Below, piece by piece: positions 18,202 to 27,905 of a stretch of 64,000 bases of DNA. Each line of letters opens with the position of its first letter. The stretch's first letter is position 1. Position numbers and translations under genes: made by a program. Source of the DNA: an uncultured Flaviramulus sp. (GTDB lineage Bacteria; Bacteroidota; Bacteroidia; Flavobacteriales; Flavobacteriaceae); the NCBI GenBank assembly GCA_947495125.1, contig CANLXL010000001.1, positions 310,001-374,000 of the forward strand, given 5' to 3'. A model generated the notes under the pieces. It did no database searches, was not told where the DNA came from, and saw nothing but the letters and a program-made list of their open reading frames with translations.

Positions 18202-19032
18202 TTATGCCGCTAACGGCTGTTTGGCGTCGCTTAGATAACTAATATTCAAGTCGTCCAAAGTAATAACTTCATTAGTTTCAACTACCATGCTAAAGGTTTG
18301 AATTATTGAATATGAAAACCATATGCTTACTAACTTGTATGGTATTTGTAAAGCATCCTTCATTCCCAACTTAGAGTCTTCAACATGCACCCATCTTTCC
18401 AAGGGTTGTTCGTAAATATGATTCATGACATCTTGAGAACCAAAGTGTTTCTTCAACCTTATAAAAATCTCTACATCAAATAACCATCGTGTTAAGAATG
18501 CCTTGTTGTAAGCCACCGGGATGATATCTCTTTTAAATACTTTAGCCCCACATTGAGTATCTTCAATAGGTAACCCAAGAATAAGGAAAACGATTGTTTT
18601 TATTATTTTGGAGAACAGGTTTCTAAAAACATTACGTTCTATCTGTCCTTCTCCTTTTCCCCTGGAACCATAAACAAATGACAGGTTATCATCTTTACGT
18701 AAAGTTTCTACCAATTTCTTAAAGTTATTAAAGTCCGTAGACAAGTCGGCATCAATAAAGCCGATATAATCGATATCTTGTCTGTTATATAAATAGCGAG
18801 CTCCGGATCTTACGGCGGCAGCTTTTCCTGCATTCTTTTTAACATCAACGATACTAACGCCTCCTGAAGCCTTTTCCTGAATGTCCTCCAAAACCTTTAT
18901 AGTATTATCCTTACTACCATCATTTACAAAACATAGATGGTATTGATTATGTGATTTAATAAATTCGACAAATGCTTCTACATTTAATCTTTTTTCTTCG
19001 TTGTAACATGGTATAATGATTCCCGTTTTCAT
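18202..19032 (-). CDS. GT2-family glycosyltransferase (dolichyl-phosphate glucosyltransferase-like)
   Basis: The 276-aa protein starts with the GT2 fold (MKTGIIIPCYNEEKRL), has FVNDGSKDNT, GKAAAVRSG, and the metal-binding FIDADLST. ILGLPIEDTQCGAKVFKRDI and FDVEIFIRLKK are typical of enzymes that move a sugar from a nucleotide donor onto a lipid phosphate (ALG5/DPM1 branch). A hydrophobic stretch near residue 135 could touch the membrane. It probably makes the lipid-linked sugar donor for the neighbouring GT-C-like protein. A promoter with the 14-bp motif lies upstream, divergent from the 19209 gene. Confidence 0.85.
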   Translation of the reverse strand: MKTGIIIPCYNEEKRLNVEAFVEFIKSHNQYHLCFVNDGSKDNTIKVLEDIQEKASGGVSIVDVKKNAGKAAAVRSGARYLYNRQDIDYIGFIDADLSTDFNNFKKLVETLRKDDNLSFVYGSRGKGEGQIERNVFRNLFSKIIKTIVFLILGLPIEDTQCGAKVFKRDIIPVAYNKAFLTRWLFDVEIFIRLKKHFGSQDVMNHIYEQPLERWVHVEDSKLGMKDALQIPYKLVSIWFSYSIIQTFSMVVETNEVITLDDLNISYLSDAKQPLAA

Positions 19033-19057
19033 AATAGATTTGTTTTAATTTCTATTC

Positions 19058-19127
19058 CAAAAGTAGCCGTGATTACTGCCTTTTTCGGAGGTAAATCGAT
19101 GGTAGGAAACGTTGTGTAGACGAATGA
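19058..19127 (-). promoter_or_regulatory. Promoter of the GT2 gene with putative LytTR-type motif
   Basis: On the minus strand TCATTCGTCTACAC (19114-19127) lies 48 nt upstream of TACTTTTG (19058-19065), a perfect match to the Bacteroidota -7 box TAnnTTTG. The start codon follows 25 nt later. A weaker copy of the motif (19135-19148) lies one 21-bp step further upstream. Confidence 0.65.
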
Positions 19128-19147
19128 AAACTTTGTATCGATAACTT

Positions 19148-19161
19148 CCACTCGTCGATAC
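19148..19161 (+). promoter_or_regulatory. Inverted copy of the motif, facing the 19209 gene
   Basis: CCACTCGTCGATAC on the plus strand matches the motif seen on the minus strand elsewhere in the locus. It lies 47 nt before the ATG at 19209 and 12 nt before TATCTTTA, a possible -7 box, so its spacing differs from the other sites. Confidence 0.45.
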
Positions 19162-19208
19162 AAAACTTTGTTATATCTTTAAATCGTAGAAAAGAACCTA
19201 CATGAATA

Positions 19209-22200
19209 ATGAAGAAGACCTCTAATAAATATTTAGTGACGGCCCTACTCTTAGGTATTGCATTTCATGGGACTTCTATGTTCTTTACTTTAGAATCTAC
19301 CTATGATGCTCTAATTCATCTGTTTTTCGCAGACCATTACACGAATAGTTGGTTTGAACCCTGGAATTATAAATGGTATACCGGATTTACTGTAATGAGC
19401 TATCCGCCATTAGTACATCAAGCTATCGCTGCATTGTCTTTTATTGGAGGACTAAAATTTGGGTTATTCACCATGGCACTTCTAAGTGTTGTCTTATTTA
19501 TAACCGGGGTCTATCGATTTGCATTGCTTATCACCTCCAATCGAACCGTAGCAGGATACGCTGCGATTTTGGCTGTGTTTTCATCGTCCTTTGTTGAAAC
19601 CTTACATATTTTCGGTCAGCTTCCTAGTATTATCGGTATTTCAATACTCATGCATGCCCTACCGGAAATTTACTTATGGCTAAAAACCGGTAAATATCGT
19701 TATCTATTAACAAGTCTTTCTTTAATTGCCGTTACGGTTACCTCCCACCATGTTACTCCTATTTTTGGAATGGTCTTCTTTATTTTTCCGCTTATAGGCA
19801 TGGTTATTATGGATGTATCCAGAGAACAGGTCAAAACCATAAAAGAAATAAGCCTTAAGGTATTCCTGCATAGCTTTTTAAAATGCTTTAAGCGTATTAT
19901 AACCTTTGGTATAAGTTCGTTAGTCATTATTATCGGTTGTATTTTACCATATTGGATCAATTCAAAAAACAATCCCATAACTCAGGTTCCAATACCGCAT
20001 GGCTCTCGCGATAATTTTTTCGAAGTCACCTCCTCTGGGCTGGTGTTCTTTTTAATTCCCTGGGGTATTTTACTTATCCTTTTACCATATATCTTTTACC
20101 GATACTATAGCAAACGTTATGTGTTTTTCGGACTCTCAATAACTATTTTATTCATTTTAGGAAGCGGAGGGACAACACCCATACCAAGGTTTGTCTTAGG
20201 GGAAACGGCGTTTAACATTCTAACTTTAGACCGCTTTACGCTTTGGGCTTCCATTATGGCATTACCACTGTTTGGAGAATTTGTATTCCGTTTTGTCCAG
20301 GGGGATCTAAAAACACTCATTCAGCAGAAATTTGGTGCCATCTATCATCGGATAATAGGTGGATTATTGGCTGCACTATTTATATTTACGACCGTTTTCA
20401 CCATGAGTCTAGGTTACTTCAGACCCTCGCAGCCCCAAAAAATAGAGATGTCGCCGATTGTCAATTTTTTAAATCAAGACCAGCACGACCAATGGCGTTA
20501 TCTTACCTTAGGTTTTGGCGACCAAATGGCATGGCTTTCTGCCCAAACCAACGCGATGACCGTAGATGGCAATTATCACTCTGCAAGACGCTTACCCGAG
20601 CTAACCACCAGACCCATTGAACGCCTGGAAAATTCAAAATTTAAAGGCGTGGAAGGTATTGGGTCATTGCAGCAGTTTTTAACCACGCCGGAAAAGTATC
20701 ATCTTAAATATATCTTTTCTAATGATAAGTTTTACGATCCCATTCTCTATTTCTGTGGCTGGCAACGTTTAAGGCAACTTGAAAACAGCATCATGGTTTG
20801 GGAAAAGCTGAATGTTCCTCCCTTATCTTCAATATTACCAAAAGAAGATGTTGCTACCTGGCAAAAAATCGCATGGGGCGTTATCCCTTTTCTAACGGTG
20901 ATTATAGCGTTTATTTTAAATATTCAAATGCTCTGGATACGCACGTTAAAAGTAAAGCATAAAAGAATACCGGTCTATCTGAACTATAAAAACAACTATG
21001 CTCAGTTTTCAAAAGGTCTATTAAAAATCACACATTTATGGTCAATCGTGTTGGCGATCATAGCATGTTCCGGAATCTATATATTTTATTTAAATAATGA
21101 TTCACAGCGTACTCCCGAAAATGCAATCCTGTCCTATTACGATGCTTTAGATTATAAAGCCTTTGAAAAAGCACATCGATTGATCAACCCAAAAAGTAAC
21201 TTATCTATAGACCAATACATGCTGGAAATTTCGGTAACAGATGGTTTACTAAGCTCCTATGCTAAACTTGATGCTATCCATGCGGAAATCACAAGTCAAA
21301 ATGATAGTCTGGCCACTGCTAAAGTAAGCACAGACTGGATAACACCTCTGGAAAGAATTCATAAAACTTACTACAAAACACTTATTAATGACCATGGCAA
21401 ATGGTATTTACAACCTGAAGACATCAATTTGGATATCCCTCCAGATCAATTATATGCTGATAATACCACAAATTATTTCAATCAGGGTCGACGACGTATC
21501 ACTACGGAGCAAACCTATCATGAAGACGTGTTAAAACAACCGGTTTTAGAAGTGCTATCGGCCAAACTTGTAAAATATGAAAATCATTATGCCATTATAG
21601 GAAACATACAGAATATTGATAATGTGCCGGCCGATGTAGTCTTAAAAGGAACACTCTATAATGACCAGAATAAAACCCTCGCCTCGTACAATGCCAAATA
21701 TCATATGAAGCATAAATTAATGCCTAAGGAGGTCAGTGCCTTTAAAATTAACTTTGAAGGTATTGCATGGTCAAAAACTCAGGATTCGATTCCTAAAACC
21801 TTTAATCCTGACGAATTTACACCGGTCGATTTTGAAGAGCAACCAACAACGTTCAATATACAGGCAGCAGGTAACGTTTCCGGATCGGATTTATATAAAG
21901 ATGCTGCTTTAAGTGCCATAACCATAAAACCAAAAACGATTTCGGGAACCATATTTAATAGTGGAATAGCGGAAATCACTATACCTCAACTGATTATAAG
22001 TTATTATGATGACGCTAAGAATCTTCTTTGGGTGGATCATTCATTTTTAAAAGAAGGTATCAGGCAACAACGACAACTGAGTTTTGAATATCCTATTTTA
22101 AAACATGGTCACGTAAAAATTATTAGTGATGACATGAAAAACTGTTTTGTAAATGGTTTACCAAACGAAGACATTTCTAATAAAGTCGTTCCCAATAGAA

Positions 22201-22298
22201 TTAAAAACCATACTCAGAATATGCTTCAGTCTGTAACACATCCGGAATATAGTTTTATAAAGATCGAGTTGAATACTTATATTGGAAACCCAAATTGA
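19209..22298 (+). CDS. Large GT-C-like membrane protein with periplasmic C-terminal domains
   Basis: The protein has 1029 aa. Residues of about 1-580 contain roughly a dozen membrane helices. An early loop with ESTYDALIHLFFADHY and the block WNYKWYTGFTVMSYPPL resemble the PTPS-related (PF10131) GT-C-type membrane proteins, which are thought to use lipid-linked sugars. After a last helix near residue 620, a periplasmic region follows: an NTF2-like domain (TPENAILSYYDALDYKAFEKAHR, residues about 640-740) and a beta-sandwich (VLSAKLVKYENHYAIIGNIQN) like FxLYD domains. It may polymerise or modify the polysaccharide. It overlaps the next gene by one base and heads a three-gene plus-strand operon. 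Confidence 0.7.
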   Translation: MKKTSNKYLVTALLLGIAFHGTSMFFTLESTYDALIHLFFADHYTNSWFEPWNYKWYTGFTVMSYPPLVHQAIAALSFIGGLKFGLFTMALLSVVLFITGVYRFALLITSNRTVAGYAAILAVFSSSFVETLHIFGQLPSIIGISILMHALPEIYLWLKTGKYRYLLTSLSLIAVTVTSHHVTPIFGMVFFIFPLIGMVIMDVSREQVKTIKEISLKVFLHSFLKCFKRIITFGISSLVIIIGCILPYWINSKNNPITQVPIPHGSRDNFFEVTSSGLVFFLIPWGILLILLPYIFYRYYSKRYVFFGLSITILFILGSGGTTPIPRFVLGETAFNILTLDRFTLWASIMALPLFGEFVFRFVQGDLKTLIQQKFGAIYHRIIGGLLAALFIFTTVFTMSLGYFRPSQPQKIEMSPIVNFLNQDQHDQWRYLTLGFGDQMAWLSAQTNAMTVDGNYHSARRLPELTTRPIERLENSKFKGVEGIGSLQQFLTTPEKYHLKYIFSNDKFYDPILYFCGWQRLRQLENSIMVWEKLNVPPLSSILPKEDVATWQKIAWGVIPFLTVIIAFILNIQMLWIRTLKVKHKRIPVYLNYKNNYAQFSKGLLKITHLWSIVLAIIACSGIYIFYLNNDSQRTPENAILSYYDALDYKAFEKAHRLINPKSNLSIDQYMLEISVTDGLLSSYAKLDAIHAEITSQNDSLATAKVSTDWITPLERIHKTYYKTLINDHGKWYLQPEDINLDIPPDQLYADNTTNYFNQGRRRITTEQTYHEDVLKQPVLEVLSAKLVKYENHYAIIGNIQNIDNVPADVVLKGTLYNDQNKTLASYNAKYHMKHKLMPKEVSAFKINFEGIAWSKTQDSIPKTFNPDEFTPVDFEEQPTTFNIQAAGNVSGSDLYKDAALSAITIKPKTISGTIFNSGIAEITIPQLIISYYDDAKNLLWVDHSFLKEGIRQQRQLSFEYPILKHGHVKIISDDMKNCFVNGLPNEDISNKVVPNRIKNHTQNMLQSVTHPEYSFIKIELNTYIGNPN

Positions 22299-23509
22299 TG
22301 ATACAAAAATTTACATATCTATATGCTTTTGGATATATGCTTTTATTTCCATGGATCGTAACATCACAAAGTGAAGACAGTATCCAACTATTAACCAAAG
22401 AGCTTCAATTTGAAGCCGGTAATGCTATCGTTCTGGAGTTTTCGAATTCCAATAAAGACTTACACGGATTGTACATCTCCAATAGTTATGGTTCTATAGT
22501 GATTATTCCAATAGTGGAGGATGGTATGCTGCAATATCATATGCCTGAACTTATAAGCAATAAATCCGGACAGGTTACATGGAAATTACTAAATACAGAT
22601 CAACCAATTTCAGGGGCTTTCAACATTTATCCCAAACAAGACGTTGCTACACTTGAAACTTATCTTGGTCCACCCAGCATTGAAGCCGGCGGTGCTGATT
22701 ACACCATGTTGGTGGTTGTTCCCACCGATTCTTTGGATAACCCCTTAAAAGAAGGCACTTCGGTGCTGGCTAAGCATCAATTTTTAAGTTCGGAAAAAAC
22801 GGATACCATTACAACTCAAAATTTAATCGCTTATAAAAATATATACTCCGGAACTGAAACGGGTAGAATACTTATAGCTTCAGAAAGTTTGGGCAGTCAC
22901 TCCAAAGAATATGATGTTAATGTTATGGCAGCTATTCCTACCGACTTTAGCATTTCAGCTGACAGACATCACGCATATGCCGATGGTAATCAAATAACAA
23001 CATTTTCTACTTCAATAATTAAAGATCGGTATGATAATGTGGTAAGCGATGGTACTTTTGTAGAATTCTTTATCACCAATAAGCAAGGAAATATCCTTAA
23101 AACTTCCGGAACGACCATTAAAGGTATAGCTACGGCAAAAATGATACATCCTGATCATGAAGCCCAATGGCAAATTAAAGCAATCATAGCCGGTATGGCC
23201 GAAAGCCCAATGATCTCATTGGCATACAAACAAGTAATTTCTAATATTGATGTGTCATTTTCCGAAAACAACAGGTTTATAAGTGTTGGTCCTTTACAAA
23301 GCTTTATGAAGCAAATGATACCCGACGGATTGCAGGTAAATGTATTGGTTCGTAAAAATGGAAACCATATTAAAACACTATCTAAAAGTGCGTATGAAGG
23401 TTACGCAACTTTTGAACTAAAAACAGATATCTTTCCTCAGGGCACCTACGAGATCAGTATTATTGCGGCTGGAATAAACAAAACTTTTAAAGAAAGAAAA
23501 GTATGGTAG
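22298..23509 (+). CDS. Exported Ig-like domain protein of the exopolysaccharide locus
   Basis: The start taken is ATG 22298, which overlaps the stop of the preceding gene (TGATG); a TTG one codon earlier is the alternative. This gives 403 aa with a signal peptide (LYAFGYMLLFPWIVTSQ). The mature part is beta-rich. A segment from about residue 215 (DFSISADRHHAYADGNQITTFSTSIIKDRYDNVVSDGTFVEF, read in blocks) resembles bacterial Ig-like Big_1 domains. It is probably periplasmic and may scaffold the export machine or bind the glycan. It overlaps the next gene by 7 nt. No precise family was recognised. Confidence 0.65.
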   Translation: MIQKFTYLYAFGYMLLFPWIVTSQSEDSIQLLTKELQFEAGNAIVLEFSNSNKDLHGLYISNSYGSIVIIPIVEDGMLQYHMPELISNKSGQVTWKLLNTDQPISGAFNIYPKQDVATLETYLGPPSIEAGGADYTMLVVVPTDSLDNPLKEGTSVLAKHQFLSSEKTDTITTQNLIAYKNIYSGTETGRILIASESLGSHSKEYDVNVMAAIPTDFSISADRHHAYADGNQITTFSTSIIKDRYDNVVSDGTFVEFFITNKQGNILKTSGTTIKGIATAKMIHPDHEAQWQIKAIIAGMAESPMISLAYKQVISNIDVSFSENNRFISVGPLQSFMKQMIPDGLQVNVLVRKNGNHIKTLSKSAYEGYATFELKTDIFPQGTYEISIIAAGINKTFKERKVW

Positions 23510-25020
23510 GTCTTAACAAAAACATATTGCGAAGCTTGTTAATACTATCCTATATAATCATCATTACGCTTGTAGTTTATGGTATTAGTGCCATTTATAG
23601 TTACCTGAATACCGGAGCAGACCGCAGTAAAATGCTTCATACTGAGATTAAAAAAATCGATCAGTATTTGCCAAAGGTTCAATGGACACCTTTAAATAAC
23701 GAAGGTAGGCCAATGGACATTCAAACACGCCTTGACGTTGAAAACGATTATTTAGATGCTTGGTACATCAAACATCTGGCTTATAAAACAAACTCAAAAC
23801 AAGGTATTGATGATTATTATACGGAACACGCCCGCGAAAATCTATTTGATATTATCGATCTAAATGCCTCTGAAAATACTATCGTAGAAAGTACAACATT
23901 AAAACACCATCCCACTTTGGAGTTTTTTAGTGAAGATGGTCAATTAGCTGTAATCACAGACAACAATGTTGTAGAATTCAAACGGGTTTATAAAGACAAT
24001 ATCATCCTTTTGGAAACCACCGAAGTAGCTAGTTATAAAGTTATTTTATTATTAGAAGATGGGTTTTGGCGTATCCGTCATATGGTAAAATTTAAAGTTG
24101 AAACTTATAAAAGTCCGCCGGTCCTAACTTCAGTCAAAAACCTAAGTATTAAAGGCATTAATTATTACCCCCAAGCCACACCCTGGAATATGTTTGGTGA
24201 TGATTTTGACACCGACATTATTTCCAATGATTTTAAAATAATTCGTGAAGCAGGTTTACATCATATTAGACTATTTGTGCCCTATGAAGGGTTTGGGAGC
24301 GCCAATGTCAACAAGGATAAACTTAAAAAGCTAAGACAGGTTCTGGATCTTGCAAGTATACATGATTTGAAAGTTATGGTTACGCTTTTCGATTTTTATG
24401 GCGACTATACGGTTTTGAACTGGACATTAAATCAACGTCACGCAGAAATGGTAGTGTCTGCACTAAAAGATCATGATGCTCTGTTAGCATGGGATATCAA
24501 AAATGAACCCGATTTAGATTTTAAATCCCGGGGAGCACACAATGTTATGGCTTGGTTAAAAAGTATGATAGATCTGGTGAAAACAACAGATCCGAAACAC
24601 CCTGTGACTATCGGCTGGTCTAACATACAAAGTACTTCAATATTAAAAGACAAACTGGATTTGATAACATTTCATTATTATGATGATCATGAAGTTTTAG
24701 AAAAAGACTATTTACTGCTGAAAGATAAAACCCCAAACAAACCCATAGCCATAACCGAATATGGTATGTCTTCATATAGTGGTACTTGGAACTTATTTGG
24801 TAGCTCAGAAAAAAAACAAGCCGAATATCACAAAAAAATGCAGTCCATATTTTCTAAAAACGACATCCCATATATGTCATGGACGCTATACGACTTTACG
24901 GAAATACCAAAGGAAGTCGTAGGTAGACTTCCTTGGCGAAAAAACACTCAAAAACATTTCGGTTTCATAGATAAAGATGGCGTAAAAAAAGCTTCTTTCT
25001 CATATATCTCTAAAGAATAA
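23503..25020 (+). CDS. Membrane-anchored clan-A glycoside hydrolase (GH5-like)
   Basis: The protein has 505 aa with one N-terminal helix (residues about 11-33) and no cleavage site, so it is anchored in the inner membrane and faces the periplasm. Residues of about 75-205 form an NTF2-like spacer. The catalytic (beta/alpha)8 domain starts at IKGINYYPQATPWNMFG. The acid/base is Glu335 in WDIKNEPDL and the nucleophile Glu419 in PIAITEYGM, both at the expected strand ends. In exopolysaccharide systems such hydrolases (BcsZ, PelA) trim the nascent chain. It ends convergently with the GT4 gene, overlapping it by 11 nt. Confidence 0.8.
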   Translation: MVGLNKNILRSLLILSYIIIITLVVYGISAIYSYLNTGADRSKMLHTEIKKIDQYLPKVQWTPLNNEGRPMDIQTRLDVENDYLDAWYIKHLAYKTNSKQGIDDYYTEHARENLFDIIDLNASENTIVESTTLKHHPTLEFFSEDGQLAVITDNNVVEFKRVYKDNIILLETTEVASYKVILLLEDGFWRIRHMVKFKVETYKSPPVLTSVKNLSIKGINYYPQATPWNMFGDDFDTDIISNDFKIIREAGLHHIRLFVPYEGFGSANVNKDKLKKLRQVLDLASIHDLKVMVTLFDFYGDYTVLNWTLNQRHAEMVVSALKDHDALLAWDIKNEPDLDFKSRGAHNVMAWLKSMIDLVKTTDPKHPVTIGWSNIQSTSILKDKLDLITFHYYDDHEVLEKDYLLLKDKTPNKPIAITEYGMSSYSGTWNLFGSSEKKQAEYHKKMQSIFSKNDIPYMSWTLYDFTEIPKEVVGRLPWRKNTQKHFGFIDKDGVKKASFSYISKE

Positions 25021-26227
25021 TTTCCTGGTTTTCAAATGATTTTATAGCGTTTTGTTTTAACATGATAGCTTCAAATGTATTCAAATACATCGTCGTTATT
25101 TTTGACATCGGATAGGCAGTAGCTGCTTTATAGTTCGCTTTTTCCAATGATACTCTATAAGCATTATCAGAAAGGATCTTTTGTATAGCCAAAGCCAAAC
25201 TGTTCACGCTGGTTGGTTCAAAAAACTCACCACGGTATCCTTCATCCTTTACTAATAAGGCTAAATCTCCCAAGTCTGGCATCACCACAGCTTTACCATA
25301 ACTACCTGCTTGATGTAGTACCCCAGAACTTCCGGTGGTCGAGGTATATGGAAACACCACAACGGCGCTATCTTTAAACAGCTTAGGAACATCCTCTTCG
25401 GCCACATAACCTGTAAATGTCAATCCGTTTACATGTCTGTATTCCTGCTTAACAGATTCTAAATATCCCGGTGTATTGGGATTATCGGTTCCGGCAATAA
25501 CTACCTCTAAGTTTAGGTTCGACATTTGTTTGATCCTTTCAACAGCTTCAATAAGCATTTCTACTTTCTTGTAAGTTCCAAATTTTCCAAAGGCCATCAC
25601 TTTAAAAGGTTGTAATGGGATATCGTAGGTTGGCTCTTCCAGAATTTCGAACGTTCCATGCGGTATTAGTTTTACATTCTTAGCATGATACTTGGTTTCT
25701 AAAATATCGACATATTTTTGCATGGTAAGGGCAACGACGTCTGCCTGAAGAATCAATCTTGTTAGCGTCGTACCAATAAAGCCATATATTTTCTGTAATA
25801 GTCTATTCGATGTGAATCCAGCTTTACCTAAATCTACTTCTTCCAAAATATTATGCAGTAATACAATATTAGGAATACTCTTCAACTTACAAATCAAAGG
25901 CAGCATTAAACCTAAAGCTGCGGCTATTTTTTTATCTCCGAATTTCATGAATTGTAAATTGAATAGCACAGCGTCGGGTTTAACTTTATTTATAGCTCTG
26001 GTTACAGTGAAAATATTAATATAGCTATTGAATGACCAACATTCTTTAACGGTGATTTTACAACCTGCTTCTGTGAATTGTATGTCTTTGGCTCCCTCGG
26101 TTTTATCGGTTAACAAAACCAATTCTGTAACATCTTTATGTTGTCTGAAGTGTTTTACTAAATGATACGCATATTCATTTAACGTTACTTTACTTGGCGG
26201 ATAAGCGGTTATGATTGCTAATTTCAT
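25010..26227 (-). CDS. GT4-family glycosyltransferase
   Basis: The 405-aa protein has a GT-B fold. The N-terminal half starts MKLAIITAYPPSKVTLNEYAY. The C-terminal half has VMAFGKFGTYKKVEMLIEAV, NLEVVIAGTDN, LTFTGYVAEEDVPKLF and VVVFPYTSTTGSSGVLHQAGSYGKAVV, the usual GT4 donor-site blocks. It has no membrane helix and should act at the cytoplasmic face. The layout of a GT4 beside a Wzx-like flippase recalls PelF and PelG. It has its own motif-bearing promoter (26253-26322). Confidence 0.85.
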   Translation of the reverse strand: MKLAIITAYPPSKVTLNEYAYHLVKHFRQHKDVTELVLLTDKTEGAKDIQFTEAGCKITVKECWSFNSYINIFTVTRAINKVKPDAVLFNLQFMKFGDKKIAAALGLMLPLICKLKSIPNIVLLHNILEEVDLGKAGFTSNRLLQKIYGFIGTTLTRLILQADVVALTMQKYVDILETKYHAKNVKLIPHGTFEILEEPTYDIPLQPFKVMAFGKFGTYKKVEMLIEAVERIKQMSNLNLEVVIAGTDNPNTPGYLESVKQEYRHVNGLTFTGYVAEEDVPKLFKDSAVVVFPYTSTTGSSGVLHQAGSYGKAVVMPDLGDLALLVKDEGYRGEFFEPTSVNSLALAIQKILSDNAYRVSLEKANYKAATAYPMSKITTMYLNTFEAIMLKQNAIKSFENQEIIL

Positions 26228-26252
26228 AATAAATAGGTTTTTAGTTATACTA

Positions 26253-26322
26253 CAAATTTGGGTTTTATTTCTTCTAAAAATTGATCATAACGGGCAGAAC
26301 ACCGTTTACTGTAGACGAATGG
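26253..26322 (-). promoter_or_regulatory. Promoter of the GT4 gene with putative LytTR-type motif
   Basis: CCATTCGTCTACAG (26309-26322, minus strand) lies 48 nt upstream of CAAATTTG (26253-26260), a near match to TAnnTTTG. The start codon follows 25 nt after the -7 box. A degenerate copy one 21-bp step upstream (26330-26343) overlaps the 3' end of the flippase gene. Confidence 0.6.
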
Positions 26323-26336
26323 TAATTTGCCTTAGA

Positions 26337-27593
26337 TTAACTTATTTTGAGGCCTTTCTTAAGGCTATCTATTTTATAGAATATCACTTGAATCCCCAAG
26401 AGTAACGACATGGCTATAATCTGCATGTGTACAACTTGTTCAAGACTATCATGAAAGCAAATAACCAGTCCCATTTGAAGGAGTCCAAAAACGCCGGAAA
26501 CGATGACAGGAACATACCTATCCAAAGACAAGTAGTAGTAGGCAAAAATATTGGATATAGCGAAAACCGAAGTTGCCAAAGCATATTTCCAAAGTAAGGA
26601 AGCCATAGCAATGTAATGTTCTCCAAACAGCAAATGAATCACCGTTTCCGGAAAAACGGCACAGGCGAACACAATTACTGAAGCAATAGCCGCAATATAA
26701 CCAGTATATTTAAACAAGACCGGCGACGTATCTTTGCCTTCTTTTTTAAGTTGTACAACCGCAGGCAATAACAACATCACGAACATCCAGGCAATAAAGT
26801 ATACCATTCGCCCAATTAAGGCCAAAGAGGCATATAAACCGGCTTCATAAGATTCAAAATAGTGTTTTACCAATAAAATATCACTGTTATTAATTATGAT
26901 CTGGGTAAGCTCGTAAAACGCTGTTAATATAAAAAAACGTTTTATTTGTTTACTACTAATTTTATCTATAATCCCCGTAGCTTTTAAACCAATATGTTTA
27001 TACTTAAACGGAATCAATCCAAACCCAAAGGATATAAGAATCCCCATAGCGATAACGACTGATGATTGAATATCCAATAAAAATATCAAACCCAGTGTAA
27101 ATAATAATCGGCTTAACATTTCCGTTTGATACGTCATTGATAATGACTTAAAGGCCTTTTTACCTTGGAACACACCGCGATTTACACTCATTAAAAAATA
27201 AAGAGGTACGCCGATGCCAAATATCACGAACATAATGGATGATGATGTATTGAATACCTGTTGTAATTGTGAAGCGAATACAACAATTAAGGCGCCTAAC
27301 GCAATACCCACTCCCAAGGCATTTCTATAAATTTTCGAGATAAAGGTTTTAAATAATGTCCCCTCAAAAAGTACAGAAAATTTGGCCGTTACCAATTGAA
27401 AGGTCATAGCTACAAAAGACAATACCAGCAGGAAAGTAATGAGTACCGCTGCATCTGCAAATTGTGCCGGACCGAGCAATCTTCCTAAAATAAGATTGTA
27501 CAAATAGTTCCCTCCATTTACGGCCAGCACGCTTAACATAAATAATTGCTCTGGCGTAACTCGTTTTCTTATGTTATTAGTAATTGTAATCAT
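26337..27593 (-). CDS. Wzx/PelG-like polysaccharide flippase (MOP superfamily)
   Basis: The 418-aa protein has about 12 membrane helices and the start typical of oligosaccharide flippases (LFMLSVLAVNGGNYLYNLILGRLLGPAQFADAAVL in two blocks), a helix pair with FAYYYLSLDRYVPVIVSGV, and conserved loop residues FEGTLFK and RGVFQGKKAF. Flippases of this kind move lipid-linked glycan, or the growing chain in Pel systems, across the inner membrane. The start overlaps the second STAS gene by 17 nt, so it is the third gene of a STAS-STAS-flippase operon. Confidence 0.82.
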   Translation of the reverse strand: MITITNNIRKRVTPEQLFMLSVLAVNGGNYLYNLILGRLLGPAQFADAAVLITFLLVLSFVAMTFQLVTAKFSVLFEGTLFKTFISKIYRNALGVGIALGALIVVFASQLQQVFNTSSSIMFVIFGIGVPLYFLMSVNRGVFQGKKAFKSLSMTYQTEMLSRLLFTLGLIFLLDIQSSVVIAMGILISFGFGLIPFKYKHIGLKATGIIDKISSKQIKRFFILTAFYELTQIIINNSDILLVKHYFESYEAGLYASLALIGRMVYFIAWMFVMLLLPAVVQLKKEGKDTSPVLFKYTGYIAAIASVIVFACAVFPETVIHLLFGEHYIAMASLLWKYALATSVFAISNIFAYYYLSLDRYVPVIVSGVFGLLQMGLVICFHDSLEQVVHMQIIAMSLLLGIQVIFYKIDSLKKGLKIS

Positions 27594-27882
27594 TTCTAAA
27601 TATGTTCATTAGGTTAGCAGTTTCAAATTCCTGCATAACACGTTTATTAGCTTTTCCTAAAACGAATAATTCTTTACTTCGTCTTTTTGCTTTCGCAGAA
27701 ATAAATTGCATAACGTTTAATGCTTTCTTATCTATACATCTTACTCGTTTAAGGCATATGGTAATTTCATAATACTTATCTAAGAGATTATTAAAAAAGT
27801 CTGCGGCGTAATGCGCATATGCATTCGTAAAATGCCCGTGGATTTCAAAAACGCCTTTATTGTTTATTATTTCGAAGTTCAT
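27577..27882 (-). CDS. STAS domain protein, second of a pair
   Basis: This 101-aa stand-alone STAS domain has FEIINNKGVFEIHGHFTNAYAH, then ITICLKRVRCIDKKALNVMQF and a C-terminal helix. In anti-sigma antagonists the loop DSSGL carries the phosphorylated Ser; here it reads IDKKAL, with Lys instead. It is therefore unlikely to be a classic phospho-switch and may act as a scaffold or partner-binding module. It lies 23 nt after the first STAS gene and overlaps the flippase gene by 17 nt. Confidence 0.7.
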   Translation of the reverse strand: MNFEIINNKGVFEIHGHFTNAYAHYAADFFNNLLDKYYEITICLKRVRCIDKKALNVMQFISAKAKRRSKELFVLGKANKRVMQEFETANLMNIFRNDYNY

Positions 27883-27905
27883 AATATTTAGATTTGGGTT
27901 AATAG

